From: Vespula vulgaris
Lineage: Eukaryota; Arthropoda; Insecta; Hymenoptera; Vespidae
Direction: 5' to 3'
Assembly (NCBI RefSeq): GCF_905475345.1
Contig: NC_066586.1
Span: 1,692,501 to 1,756,500 of the forward strand
DNA length: 64,000 nucleotides
Shown: positions 50,755 to 64,000 of the stretch, piece by piece
Position numbering within the stretch: position 1 is the first letter of the stretch
How the letters are laid out: every line of letters starts with the position of its first letter
The notes under the pieces: generated by a model
The model's input: only the letters and a program-made list of their open reading frames with translations
What the model was told of the DNA's origin: nothing
Databases searched by the model: none
Position numbers and translations under genes: made by a program

Positions 50755-52678
50755 TTTTTTTTATCGTTCTCTTTCTCGATCTGTTTATAAGTAAGTCACT
50801 CGGAGAAAAACTCTCGAACGTTCCACTTGTTTGAGGAAATGCTATAAAGTATAAAGAACATGCTATCGTTGACATAATCGATTTATAATGAGTAAAAATA
50901 GAAGAAAAAAAAAAAGTCAAGATAATTATCGGTATATAAAACAAGTATCTACATTATCATAATTTTCTATGAAAAACATTTTTTCGTTTACATTATCAAT
51001 TACGCAGTGATTAGAAATTGAAAAGAAGTCAAGATAATGATAAAAAAAGAAAAGAAATTCGTCTCAGAATAATAATAATACATCTCATAATAATTTATCT
51101 ATTTTTAATACGATCATTCATTGATTATTGTAATCATAATTTGCAATCTTATCGTATTTTGCAATGAAGAACAATGCTATCGTCGACACGATCAATTCAT
51201 AGTGAATAAAAATTGAAGATGAATCAAGAATAATTACAGATTGAATTCCTTTCGATTAATTCTATAATTTTTATAATAATTTTTCTATCTTTACTTTATT
51301 TATTCACACACGCATTGATTATTACAACAAAAGTATCTTTATTACCACAATTTTTAAAAAGGATCTAATCTATATTTTTTTCTTATTCAATTTTTACTCG
51401 AATTAATACTCATACGAATCTCCGAATGAATAGGAAAATAATTATCTAACTTCGTGATAAAGATCTTGTGCAGTCCCGTGTCACTCTATTTAATTCCAGG
51501 ACATATCATGCGGGTATATACGGACTCAAAGAAAAGGGATATTCCGATTACGTCTAAGCTAGTATGTCGCAAGTGAAACCTCAACTGGTCTATCATGTGA
51601 TTTATTCGTCTATCCGTTTGTCTATATTTAATCAGAACAATCATCAAACGTAATTACATAAATCTTTCTTACGTTTTTATATCTTAATATTTTTTAATTC
51701 GCTAAATAAATTTCGAGATAAATCTCCTATCACAATTTTTTATTTACGCAACAAATTTTTACATGTAATTTGTTTTCTGTTGTTAACACTTTTATTATAC
51801 GATCTAATTAAATCTTCTAAATGTAAAATATTGAAATTTAATTCTTTCTTTTTATTGTTGTTAACATCTTTATCAAATGATCGAATCGTTTATTAAACAG
51901 AATTTCTAACGAATCTTAATATTTTCTGATATGAATTTTCACAAATTTTCTACTCTGATTTTTACCTTAATTTATTTTTTTTTTGTTCCTAACGTCGTAC
52001 GATGAAGAATTTTGAAGTAACTAAGAAGGGTATTTCATCTGCCCTTTCTGTTAGTTTCTAAAGAAGGAACCGTACACCTGGCGAAGGTTTTAAGAGGGAA
52101 GAAAATCGAAGTCTACGTTTCTCTTTCTTTCTTTTCTTTTTTTTTTGTGCATGTGTATCCTCGTATGCTTCTTTATTCTACGACCCTCTTTTCGTTTTGA
52201 ACCAATAGAAATCCTGCATGAAACCAGTTCCAGGTGTGCGTTTTCGCATCCTTTATATTATTCAACGACCTTCGAAGCAAATTTTCGGCAATGACTATAA
52301 GTGAAATATATGTATTGCAGTTCAAAAAATATTTTACAATATATTAATTATATGTAAAATTAAATTATTAAAATATCGAGATACAGACAAAAATAATTAT
52401 AATTTTAATCAAATTATTAAAATATTTACAAATATAATCAATATATGACATATGACAGATTTGAACGTTTGTTAAAATATTAATTATAATTAATACTAAA
52501 TATTAATTATTATATTAATTATTCGTCTATTTACAAGCTATTGTGTCATAAATTTAACGTTCAAGTTACGAAGGAAATATGATAGCTACTATTAAAGACG
52601 TTAAATCATTGATATATGACTGATATATGAATAATCAAGAAACAAGTAGAGAAACTGAAGTACAGAAAAGGCATGTAA

Positions 52679-52684
<6 letters not shown>

Positions 52685-52761
<77 letters not shown>
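52685..52761. repeat. (GA)n microsatellite
   Basis: Perfect run of about 75 bp. Confidence 0.95.
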
Positions 52762-52767
<6 letters not shown>

Positions 52768-53276
52768 TAAATAGAAAGAGAGAGAGCGAGAGAGAACAAA
52801 TGATTCAATTATGCAAGTTTTCAAACAATATCTTTGTACACAGACGATAACGTCGTTAAAAGTTTCACACTATTTTTCACAATTTCATGTAAAAATTGTT
52901 GATATCACTTCAAAAGTAATATTTATTTAATACAGTAGTACAAAAAAATTTTTCTAAATATAATTATAAAAATTATGTATAATAAAATTTGATTATTCTC
53001 CAAGAGAAATTTTTTCTTTTCTTTTTTTTTCAAAAATTATTCATTTAACAAATATTACAATCTCTGTTTTTCATTCAGAATCTGTATTGAAAAAAATAAA
53101 AAATGATCTAGCGTAATGTTTACCATTCGAGTATTGACATCATTAAAAAACTTGAAAAATCTTTAATAGGAAAAAAATTGATCTCCACGTTTTATTTCTG
53201 TATAGAAACTTAGAATATATTAGAAAGGCGATTGTCATAAAGAACACATTTATTTAATCGCTTTTTTTAAAGCGTG

Positions 53277-53278
53277 TA

Positions 53279-53320
<42 letters not shown>

Positions 53321-53321
53321 A
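53277..53321. repeat. (ATCT)n microsatellite
   Basis: Eleven tetramer units. Confidence 0.95.
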
Positions 53322-55611
53322 TTGCAAATACAAAATACGTATCTTTATATAGATACATATATAACTAGGTACGTTGTTCGTTCTAATATTAATATTTACT
53401 AATTGTTATCTTTCTTTAAAGAGCTACGTAACTTTGGACGTTCTTTTCAATTTCCAGATTGTATGAATAAAAAATAAGTTAAAAAAGAACGAAAGCATAA
53501 TTTTTATTTTTTCACTTATCGGTAAAAGTTGACGATTACGTTTTATGATGTCAAATTTCAAAGTATCGTTTTATTCCGAGAAAATTTCTCGTATTATGTT
53601 ACGAATATATACATACATACATACATACATTTATAAATATACATATACATCAGTTGGTGATAACGAAAATGTAATGTTCGTTATGAAAATTTACGAGATA
53701 TTTTTACACATACTCGTAAATTAAAATTATTCTTTTTTGTAATGAAGAGAACACAGACAAAAAAGTTAGTATATTTATTCTTAAAGAAATATTTGAATAT
53801 ATTTATATAATATTTATATTTTAATATTTATAAATATATTTTATATTTAAATATATTTATTTTTAAAGAAAGAAAATATTTATTTTATGTAATTGAAAAT
53901 TATCAATATCTCAAATAATTTTATATTTATATTTATTTTTGATAAAAATAATTCTTTCATGTAATTAACCAAATTTTAATAATAATCCGTGAGAACAGAT
54001 ATATACGTCTTAATATATTTTATGATTTAAATTACTTTCATAATTGTCGATTAACATATACATATAGTTCATGTATAGATGTTTTATTTTATTGATTACT
54101 ATTGCAAGGAAGCACCGCACGTAACTCAATGATGTTTTTCGATGAACTCGTTAACGACGATTCCACGTGGAACCGACGATAAAGGAAACTTGAAGTGAGT
54201 TTTTTTTCGTTGATTTATAACGATGTCACGAAGTTATAAAAGAAACCGGGAAGAAATGTTCTTGGAAACGTGATACACTTATACGAAGGTAATCATTGAA
54301 ACATGATTTACACGTTTGAAATTTGTAGACGATGTTAAGAGAGAGAGAGAGAGACAATAATTATTTCAGTATATTAAAATATATTAAAAGAAATTTAAGA
54401 TATAAATATTACGAGAAGAGCAAAATTTATAAAAACAACTAGATTATATATTTATATAACATAAAATGTCGTAATGCGTCTTGAGAAGTCGTACGATAAA
54501 ATTTCGCGTAAACGATTTTTATGAAATGCTCGAAACATTTTTATCGATTGATAAATCTAATGTTCAATCTTAAAAAAAAAAAACTAATTAGCATCTTATT
54601 AATCAGCATCTGATAAATCTATTGTTAATTCTAATCATATAAAAATATGCCCAATTCGCAGCACACTGCAAAGGAATACTTATAAATATGATGCAATTAA
54701 TCAAATTTTGATTCATTTGAATTATAATTATATGAGAAAGATTTTGATTAACAATATTTTCATCCAGGAACAATGAGATTGATTCATATAACGATTCGAA
54801 CGATTAATAAAATTACTTTTGTAACATGAATTACGTCAAAGTATCGATCGACGACCGATGTGACGACTGACTGCCGTCTCCTTTAAATCGATTCTACGTG
54901 CTCGTTGTACGTTTTTACCGTAATCGATCGTTGTGTCGGACGAAACTGATTACGTCTAAATCAATCGTATCGCGTATCTTGACTATTTGATTCTTCGACC
55001 GTCCTCGAAAGTTAATAATAATAATAAACTAATGTATGCAAACGTTCAATGAACGTTTAGATCGTATTTGTTTCTTGTATACGTTACGAATTATTGATTA
55101 CGTCATTGTTTCGGTATATGTATATATATGAGAAATAAGATCGAAGAGATATTAAAGAAGAAGAAAAAGAAGATAATAATAGTAGTAATAAATAAATTAG
55201 CTATCATAAGATTATTACATCTTACGTAACGTATAGTAATATATATATGCAATAACAAATAAATTTGACAACGTATCATTAAATCTGCATTAACGAAAAA
55301 TGTGATTAAAGATTAACGTATATTACATTTTCTTACTATAGAATCGATAACGAAGCTGGTCTTGTCCGTCTTCTTCCTCGTAGATCGGGCGACTGAGAGT
55401 GACGATGTATATAATGATCCATACCGCAGGATCTCCCTCTCGTTCTCCCTCTCTCCTTCTTTCTCTCTCTCGATAACAAAGCCGGATACTTCTATCACCT
55501 TTTCCGTATATCAACAACCGAATAGGACTAACAATATATGTGTATAACGAAGTTGTATTTAACAAGGACGAAGACGAAGAGCAAAAGAGAAAGAGAAAGA
55601 AAGAGAGAGAA

Positions 55612-55615
<4 letters not shown>

Positions 55616-55669
<54 letters not shown>
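55616..55669. repeat. (GA)n microsatellite
   Basis: Perfect dinucleotide run. Confidence 0.95.
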
Positions 55670-55671
<2 letters not shown>

Positions 55672-56099
55672 ACAATAACTTCCCTTAGAAAACAAAAATC
55701 AACTAACGATCGTCGACAGATAGTTTATTATTACATATATACTAATCTCAACTAATATTATACTAACATTACAAACTACGTTTTAATCATAAAGTAATAA
55801 TAAATTCGTTAACGTGTAATTAAATGCCTCAAATTAACAAAAATACATTATTATCGTATATCTATAACCTTTATAGATCAACCGAGAACTATACTTTCAC
55901 GATATACATACATACGTACATACATACATACATACATAAGGAAACAAGAAATTCGTTTTAACAATATTACGTTTAACAAACTTACGTATTCATCCCCCCA
56001 CCTAAGGGAGGAACGACTCTTTTGTTACTAACATACGTTTAAGTTCGAAAGTGTCATGCGCCAACTCCGGTGTCTATATAATATACACATATACCTACA

Positions 56100-56623
56100 C
56101 ATGCGCAGAAACGTTAGTTATATAGCAAAGAGAGGGTAATACCTAAACGCGGAACGGCAGCAGCCTCGTTCGGAGAGAAACGCAAAGACGGATCACTCAG
56201 AGCTCGACCACCGTGTCGCGCATAGCTTCCCTGTCTCCGTCTAATCGTGTTGTTTCTCTATCTCTCTCCTTTTCTCCTTCCTATCTCATTCACTCTTTCT
56301 CTCTGTTTCCTTTTTTTCCTTTATCTCTTTTTCTTTCTCTCTCTTTCCCTCTCTCTCTTTTTTTCATTCTTTCTATCTAACTATTTTACTCTTATTTTTT
56401 TCTGTCATTCATCATCTTCGTCGTTATCACGAAACGAGACGATCGAGACAGAGGGAAGTGCGTCGATTATCTAGTGTGTATGTGCGTGTGTGAAATATGA
56501 TCCTTTATCAAGGATTTCGACGTACTTAGGATCTAAAGGGATCTAAACTATCGTCCACGACCCAATCCGCATCGAGAAAATTGTAATATCGCTCGAGGGA
56601 TTGCAAGTGACATTTTATAAGGG
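56100..56623 (+). promoter_or_regulatory. Probable promoter and untranslated first exon
   Basis: An NRF1-like tgcgca lies at 56102-56107 and a TATA-like ttatatag near 56119-56126. A GC-richer transcribed-looking stretch with an initiator-like cactcagag near 56194 follows. It ends at a strong splice donor, ggtaagtt, with GT at 56624-56625. No long frame is present, so it is best read as a 5' UTR exon whose coding exons lie to the right of the window. A pyrimidine-rich run (56250-56360) sits inside it. Confidence 0.4.
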
Positions 56624-56625
56624 GT

Positions 56626-57673
56626 AAGTTTCTTTATTATTCAATCAGTTTCTTTTTGTTTTTTCGTTTCTCTTTTTTTTATGTTTGTACGTCTTACTGT
56701 AATGTTCATGGAAATTTTTGAATATAAATATGTATTATATAAATATATATGTATATATATATTATACGTATTATATGTTATATCGTATAATTATAATCGT
56801 ACAATTCTATCGTATTATTTATCGTACATTATAATCGGAGAAACGGAAGGTAAATAATCATTGGCCTGTACTTCTTTTATTTCTTTTTTTATTTTTGTGT
56901 GTCATTCTTTGAGATTCTTAGACAAATTTTCGGAATATGAATATGTATTATAATTATATCATTCATACATACATACGCACGCACACATATCTATATATAC
57001 AAAAGAAATGATCATAGAATATATTTTTGGTTATCTCGAATTATTCTTCAGTGTTTTCTACTTGCGTCAGCGTGCATGAATGCGCGCGCGTGCGCGAGTA
57101 CGCCAGCACGTTACCTTTCGGTTTTTATATCAAGAGATTCTTGAATGAAAATCTACGTGTATCGAATCGTAAATAGATTAAATGTGTTTACGTGATTTAG
57201 AAATGTCTTAGGAATTTGTTAAAAGTGTATTCTCTCGGGATTCGTTCGACAACAATTTTTTTTCGTGAGCATCGAAACAAGCAGTATGGCCGCCCTTCCG
57301 AGTGCTTTAAGAAGAATACGTTTTCGTATCGAAGTGCTTACTTACGAATGAAAGTTTCTTCTCTTTTTTCTTTCTCGACTCTCTCTTTCTCTTTTCAGTT
57401 TCTTCATTGAGATTATATTTTTTTTCTTATCTGCGAAATCGTGTTTCATGCAAATCGAGAGAACGAAGACGATGCATTCAAAGTCGTCGTCGTCGTCATC
57501 GTAATCATAAATTATTATTCGTTCAGGCAGCTGGTATTTATTTTCTTCGATAAAAGGAAGAATTAATCCGTATGTACTGCGATTTTCATGAGCATTCAAT
57601 CGTACTTTATACGATCGTAATAAAAATCATGTGAAAATAAGAAAGATAAATAGAGAGAGAAAGAGACAGAGAC

Positions 57674-57716
<43 letters not shown>

Positions 57717-58099
57717 AAAGAAGAGAAAGAAACAAAGATAGAAAAAAAAGTTAGAACTTTCGACTCAGTTATTATCGCATTTTTTTTTTTATCTTTTTAT
57801 ATTCTTCTAATATTCATACTATATATATATGATGTGAAATATGATAAGCACGTGGCGAATTCGTCGTTAATGGTTCGAGAATTATGCTAATTCTTGGCAA
57901 AACAGATAAAGTAGGAGACAAAGAAAGAGGGAAAAAGAGAGAAAAAGAAAAAGAGAAAGAGATTACAAAATTACAAATTATTTTTGACGTCAAATATGAG
58001 AAAAGATAAATTTGCTTCTCGTTTAAATATACATGATAAGTATGCATATATCTACGCATATATATAATATATTTATTATAAATGTGTATATACAGCACA

Positions 58100-58144
<45 letters not shown>

Positions 58145-58500
58145 CTATGATAATTTCGGGAGTGATAACCCACTTTTTCTTAATGCTTCAGTATATTGTC
58201 AATTTAAATGGTATCCAAAGAAGAAAAATATATGTTTATAAAGGTAAATAAATGAAAAATTGTAATATCAAGATTAAACTAAAAAGTAATTTAAGACTTT
58301 TGTACAAAAAAAAAGAGAAAAAAAAAGAAATTATTTCCCATGCGAAAGGCCATCTCATCCATATTGTTCGAGTGAGATTTCTCATGATTCAAGGTATGAT
58401 GGCCCTGTAGTAGAGAGAAAAAAGATTTTGCACATAATAGAAAAAAAAAAAAATCATTTCTTCTTTTTTCATAAAATTTTTCTACAAAAATCATATAAAT
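56626..58500. other. Non-coding, possible first intron
   Basis: If the donor at 56624 is real, this is intron of a gene continuing to the right. It holds AT, GA and CGTC simple repeats only. Confidence 0.5.
58098..58134. repeat. (AT)n microsatellite
   Basis: Dinucleotide run. A similar array lies at 61209-61250. Confidence 0.9.
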
Positions 58501-58509
58501 CCATAAATG

Positions 58510-59121
58510 TTAAACATCTTTTTTAAAATCACTTATTGTATCTAGCACATCGAATTCATCTTTTTCGTATTGTTTCGATATATGGCTGTACTGTTCCCTA
58601 CATTCGACGCATTCAGCATCATCATTTTCTTCAAAACCTTCTTCGATTAGAAAATCTGACAAAAATTTCATTTATATTCACGTTTACGTTTGTCTAAATT
58701 TTTTGCTCGTTTTGTTACTTTAGCGTTACTCGAAACAGTTTGCATTTACATTTTTTAATTCGTTGAACTATATCTGACAACACATTGCGGATTGGATTAA
58801 TTTTATTTAACATTGTATCTGGCGTGTCTATCATGGGAATCTTTTTATTAATTGCTACCAGATGAAAAAGATTCTGGTTCATTATCTCTGTTATGTTCTG
58901 TTACATGAGGCACATGTTCTTTTGATCGTTGTTTTTCAATTAAGAAAACGCATAATATACCTTCGTCATTAAAAATGATTAAAAATTCACGATCTCTATA
59001 AGCAGTCGGTTTTACATCGTAAGAACGTAACAACGTATAATTTTACGGTGGGGCCAGTTATTCTCGAAAAAATTGAACCATCTATAAGTACAAATAACTT
59101 GTCTAATTTTTTAATTGAAAA
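58510..59121 (-). pseudogene. Frame-broken coding relic, unidentified protein
   Basis: Five successive minus-strand pieces read as ordinary protein but in shifting frames: 59121-59035 (FSIKKLDKLFVLIDGSIF onward, 29 aa), 59033-58848 (61 codons, contains YRDREFLIIFNDEGILCVFL), 58852-58715 (contains MIDTPDTMLNKINPIRNVL), 58745-58668 (lysine/arginine-rich, 25 aa) and 58671-58510 (53 aa, acidic, contains EEGFEENDDAECVEC). The first junction skips one base and the others overlap by a few bases, as single-base indels would cause. No introns with usable splice sites separate the pieces, since the gaps are far below intron size. Composition is that of globular coding DNA, unlike the surrounding AT repeats. 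I do not recognise the family. It may be a processed pseudogene, a decayed gene or, less likely, a live gene with assembly errors. Confidence 0.5.
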
Positions 59122-59129
59122 CAAACAAG

Positions 59130-61205
59130 AAAAGTGTTATTTATGAGTTTTCTTAATAATTATCAGTCCTTTCACTTAAAATATTTGTGAAATCTATTAT
59201 ATAGAAGTGTATCTATTAAATATAGAATCGAGTTGTCTGAACCGCAAGGCCGTCTTACCCGGAATTACCCTATATGTGAATATAAGATATATGAATACGT
59301 GATAAGAAGATTTATGTTCTTGAAATATCTCATATGGAAATATATGTACAATAGTATTTACGTAAGTTAGGTCTTAAACAATTTGATTAAACGTATCTTT
59401 TTTTTCTTTTCTATATACATATTTATATATATACATACATAAATATGTGTATAGAAATGTATATTTACACATATATACATATGGGTTCATTGATCTCTTT
59501 ATCATTGTTTTAAAATCGTTAATAAATGAATCGCGAAAGTGAACTTATTCGTTAGTACGAAAAGCAGGTTCGGAAAATCCGGTCGGCGACCCACGTGGCC
59601 TATTGATTTTCTTGGTCGCCACGCCACGCCACACCACTCCACTCCACTTCACTGTTCTCGGTGGTGGAAACTGGCCTCTTCGACTTCACTTAATGTCTCG
59701 CGAATATCACGTTCCTTTCCTGGTATTCATTCCTTCCTACGACGAAGATTTAATCAAGAAAGAAGAAAGACAAAAAAAAATAAAATAAATATAAAAAATA
59801 AAATAAAATGATAAAAAAGTAAAAAGTAAAAATATTCGAAGCAAATTTTATTACGAATTTTATTACGGATTATTTGAATCGTATGATTATGAAAGTGGTT
59901 TGATGGTAAATTGAAAATTATAAAAAAAAAGAGGATTATTCGTTCAGCGAGTATGGCATATATGATGTAATTATACGAATTATGCATTAAACGAATTTTT
60001 CTTTTTTTTTTTTTTTATATTTTTGACTCATTCTTAGACTATTTTTATAATCATCGGTTCATTTACATACGTACGTATAATAGGTTTTCGTCTCATTTGA
60101 TTCCGTCGTATCATATATATTTGTCTCTTTCTATTACGCACGAGAAAATGTGTGAAATAATGCTTGAAATCGAATTGAATATTTTTACGAATAGATTAAA
60201 TTAAGAAATATAAGAAATTATAATAATAATAGGTGAAAGGAGATAATCAAGACGATTCGATTATTTCGACAAATTTGGTATTAGAGCAAATTGTAATGAA
60301 TTATTTCTATATAACAGGTGTCTCATTTAGTTTCATCATGTCAATATATATTTGTATCGTTTCTTAATTTCTAATATACATAAAGATATATATGTCTAAA
60401 AAAAATGTATAGTTTGATCTCTCTTTCTTCTTTCTTTTTTTTTATCTATGATTTGTTCGTTTGAAATTCGTCGAATCAAATGTTATTCTAAGTATCAGAC
60501 AATCCACTCGCAAACAGATCGATGACAGCGTGTCTTTGCTCTTTTCGTGAGTACCTTAAGTACAGTTCATGTCGTACGTGGGTCGTTGGCGCTGATGTTA
60601 GCCTAAGATCAATAAAAGTGATGTAACATTTGAAGGGAGTTTCGTATGCTGTCCATTCCATCCATGATTGAAAATTGAAATACCCTTTGAGACATACCAA
60701 GAGATTATATTTAGTTATCGTGAGAAAAAACAAGGACGTTGAAACGATTTATATATACGATAATCTGTAACATTATAATTTATCATGAAATTTTTTCCTA
60801 TTGTATTTTCAAAGGATAGTAATGTTCGATATCACGAAAAAGATATTTTAAAGATTTTCGTTATAATTCTGAGAACACTGTTTAATAATTTTAACAATTT
60901 TAATATTTTAATTGATATATCTTTGCATATAACGCGCATATAGTCTTTGAGATAATTATTCCATAATACATAATTCGTACACCTTCGTAATTTTATTCCA
61001 CACATGGATAGTTTGTTATTTGTGTGAGTTCTTGAGAAGACACGTGGTCGATATTGGAGCACAGTAAGGAGAAAGTAAAAAGAAAATAAAAAAATAAAAA
61101 TATAAAAAAGAAAAGTCACGGACGTGTTGTATACAATGAAAATCGATAGGTCGTTCGACGAAGGGTTTTATTATATTACACATATCTATAAATAAATAAG
61201 TACAC

Positions 61206-61256
<51 letters not shown>

Positions 61257-61458
61257 CACACATACATATGTAAATGACATTTGCACACAATAACAAAAAT
61301 CTTTGTATGTTCCTTTACCTATCTAATATTATATATATGAAATAAGATAGAGAAGTATACGCACGTTTCACGCACACTAATGTATGATCACGTAAGCGTG
61401 GTGAAACTAAATAAGAGAGAGAGAGAGAGGGAAAGAACGGAAGAGTGAGAAAGAGAGT

Positions 61459-61496
<38 letters not shown>

Positions 61497-62864
61497 CAAA
61501 GAAGCAGTACCAGTGCCAGACTGACGCATTAGGACTACGAATTAGGGAGCGTCAAACTCGTCTTTTCCCATGACGAAAGCCCTGCCGTAAAATCGTTACA
61601 ACTTTTTGAAACTCTTGAAAACAATTTTGATATTTTTTAAATGTTTGTGAGTGTATTAGTAACACTTTATAATATTACTTTGAAATGATATATTTATGAT
61701 CTATTTCTTTTTGTTATTAAATTAATAGTTTACATAAAAATTTGTTACATATAAATTATAGTTAATATATTTCTATTGTACTATATACATATATATATAT
61801 ATATATTATTTTTTATATAGTAATTTAGTATATAAAAGTATAGTATAATATAGTGTAATTATACTGATAAATATATTTATATATATAAAAAAATAATACT
61901 ATATTATACTAAGCTCGTTACCATAATAAGTTTCTATATAAAATAATCTTTATGTTGTACTATATTATACTATACTAAATTGTATACAATATAGATGTAT
62001 TTATCAATATAATTATATTATATAACGCATAAAGTACTATATATATATGTATGTGCATATATATACAAAATTTATACTATAAGTTTCCCATTATATAATT
62101 TCTTATTCAAACATAAAAAAAAATTGGTTTGAAGGTTAATGATTGTGCAACTTGAAAACTACATATATTTATAATACAGATATAGACGTTCATCAATTTC
62201 ATTCGAGTAAATCAAACAAGTCGAATATAGAATTCAGAAAAAAGAAAAAGAAGAATAATCTCCCTTTATTTATTTGATTAAACGCTTATCATACATTTGC
62301 AACAAATTATACCGTAGCACATAATTCATTTATCTCTTCTTTTGATTCGCATTACTCGCAGATACATTCAAGAAAAAAAGTATTATCTCTTTGGATTTTT
62401 GAATTTGATGTATTGACACAAAAATGAAAACATTTAGGGACATAAATATAGAGATCCATTATATATAATACGATAAATTTCATATATGATAAAATCCTTT
62501 TATATAAATGATCTATAAATAGATCTATATAAGATGTGCCATATTATATAGCTCTACATTTATATTATCGATATTTTCTTTCATTTCTTTCGATTGTCGA
62601 ATTATATATCTATATAATATTAACGGAATATAAATCCACATAATGTAGATCTATATAAAATGTATTTCTCTTATTTTGTATATATTATTTATAGATCTTT
62701 TATATAAAACCATATATATATAGATATAGATAATTTTTCTTTCTTTTTTTTATATTATCGATTCCCGAAGTGACCTCTTCGATTTGATATACATATGTAA
62801 TATGCGCATACATACACGAAGTATTTCACGAACACGTTCTACTGTATACGCTTAAGTGAATAAG

Positions 62865-62948
<84 letters not shown>

Positions 62949-63220
62949 TATAAAAGAAAGAAAGAGACACAAACTCGCAATCTTTCTTTTGTGTGTCTCG
63001 TTTTCTCTGAATAAGTTCTCACTAACACTATACAACGATTCTCTCCCATTTATCCTTATTTTCTTCCTCTCGTTTAAGATTCTCTCTTCTCACTACTGTC
63101 TCTCTTTCAAACGTTAATACGATACTCGGCATCGAGCTACAACCAGCTGACGCTGGACTTTCTACCTTTTTCTTCTTCCACCTAACAAAAAAGTTCTTGA
63201 TTTATATATAAAAAATTAGA
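59130..63220. other. Non-coding, very AT-rich
   Basis: Contains (AT)n at 61209-61250, GA arrays at 61412-61494 and 62868-62946, and TATA/ATAT low complexity over 61700-62750. An 82-codon open minus frame at 60488-60733 lacks an early ATG and a recognisable product. Confidence 0.55.
62868..62946. repeat. (GA)n microsatellite
   Basis: Perfect run of nearly 80 bp. Confidence 0.95.
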
Positions 63221-63500
63221 AAGTTTATAAAACACATACAAGGAGGATAATAGTTCACTAGGATGGTCTTATTACGAAGTGAAAATTGTACGAGAATTCT
63301 TTGTACCTATGGCACCTTTGGTAGGTAACATATATATACTTTTATACATACATAAATTAAAAGTTTATAAGAAATTAAGAAATGTTAGTTTACTATGTAG
63401 GATTGTTTTATTATGAAGTGAAAATTGTGCGAAAATTCTTAACACGTTTGATAACTTTAACAAATAGATACATGTATACATATACATATATGTATCACTA
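63221..63500. repeat. Tandem direct duplication, period about 140 bp
   Basis: aagtttataa at 63221 recurs at 63361, and the more conserved core (gaagtgaaaattgt with flanks, near 63260 and 63399) recurs at the same spacing. The copies are clearly diverged between these anchors. No coding. Confidence 0.6.
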
Positions 63501-64000
63501 CGTTTATTACTATTAAAAAAATGTTTTTCCTTGTTTCTGTCTTTATTTTCATTCAAATCAGCTGTTTTATCAGCAACTACGCATACGTACATGTATGTAT
63601 TTAAACAACGTTTGCTTACGTACGTTCAACATAAACTTAATATATCAATATTATTTATCTATTTTTCATTATCACTGTCTTTAGAAAAACTTCATTTTGA
63701 TAAGAAATATGTATAAATATTCTTAACTGTCAATATCATTTTTGAATTTATAATTATCACGTACATATTTGTATACATAATTATTTGACATATTCATTTG
63801 CAATGTATTTCGATCGATAATAAATCGAATTCTCGAACGATTTATATTCTCAGTGATATATGTGTGATATTGATTATAGGAAAGAAAAAAGAAAAGAAAA
63901 AAACAACAAAGAAATAGTTGATGAAATGATCGAATAGTCGATCGATCAAATCGATAATTAAAGTTGTTTCTTATTACTTCTGTGTTTTGTCATATGTAAT

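Larger units (their letters stand above)
50760..56099. other. Non-coding, AT-rich with GA arrays
   Basis: A GC-richer unique stretch at 54840-54990 and another at 51470-51600 stand out slightly. No coding or RNA gene can be supported. Confidence 0.6.

Overview
The window is nuclear DNA of an animal, almost certainly an insect. The three genes that can be read with confidence have short AT-rich GT-AG introns and divergent orthologues of animal proteins. The AT-rich, CpG-tolerant background, saturated with (GA/CT)n, (CATA)n, (GATA)n and (CTT)n microsatellites, is what I would expect of an aculeate hymenopteran (wasp, bee or ant). That placement is inference; no species call is possible from the sequence alone.

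Layout. 1-31 kb is a microsatellite-dense, relatively GC-rich stretch without a recognisable gene. It holds short CpG-rich islands, GCC/GGC/CTG trinucleotide arrays, two tandem relics of a small inverted-repeat element (1.5-1.8 kb), a promoter-like island leading into a short signal-peptide ORF (about 6.0-6.4 kb), and a possible orphan 3' coding exon (1.1-1.35 kb). It could be intronic or regulatory territory of a large gene lying mostly outside the window. 31.8-37.8 kb (minus strand) carries a 15-exon HMMR/RHAMM orthologue (1016 aa). 38.7-40.5 kb (plus) carries an 8-exon OST3/OST6-type oligosaccharyltransferase subunit (TUSC3/MAGT1 family, 331 aa), head to head with HMMR across an 887 bp gap between start codons. 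42.0-45.6 kb (plus) carries a 13-exon p90 ribosomal S6 kinase (RSK/S6kII, 745 aa). 45.6-64 kb is AT-rich and gene-poor. It contains two ~138-140 bp tandem duplications, one more copy of the inverted-repeat element, a CRE-containing unique block at 49.5 kb, a probable untranslated first exon with promoter at 56.1-56.6 kb, and a frame-broken coding relic on the minus strand at 58.5-59.1 kb.

The three genes do not form a pathway. HMMR is a microtubule/centrosome coiled-coil protein, OST3 works in ER N-glycosylation, and RSK is an ERK effector kinase. All intron boundaries listed were checked by hand for GT-AG and reading-phase continuity; UTR ends and promoters are only inferred. I found no CRISPR array, operon, tRNA, rRNA or obviously new molecular system. 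The most unusual items are the decayed gene at 58.5-59.1 kb, the signal-peptide ORF at 6.25 kb, the two tandem duplications of similar period, and two substitutions in the C-terminal kinase domain of RSK.
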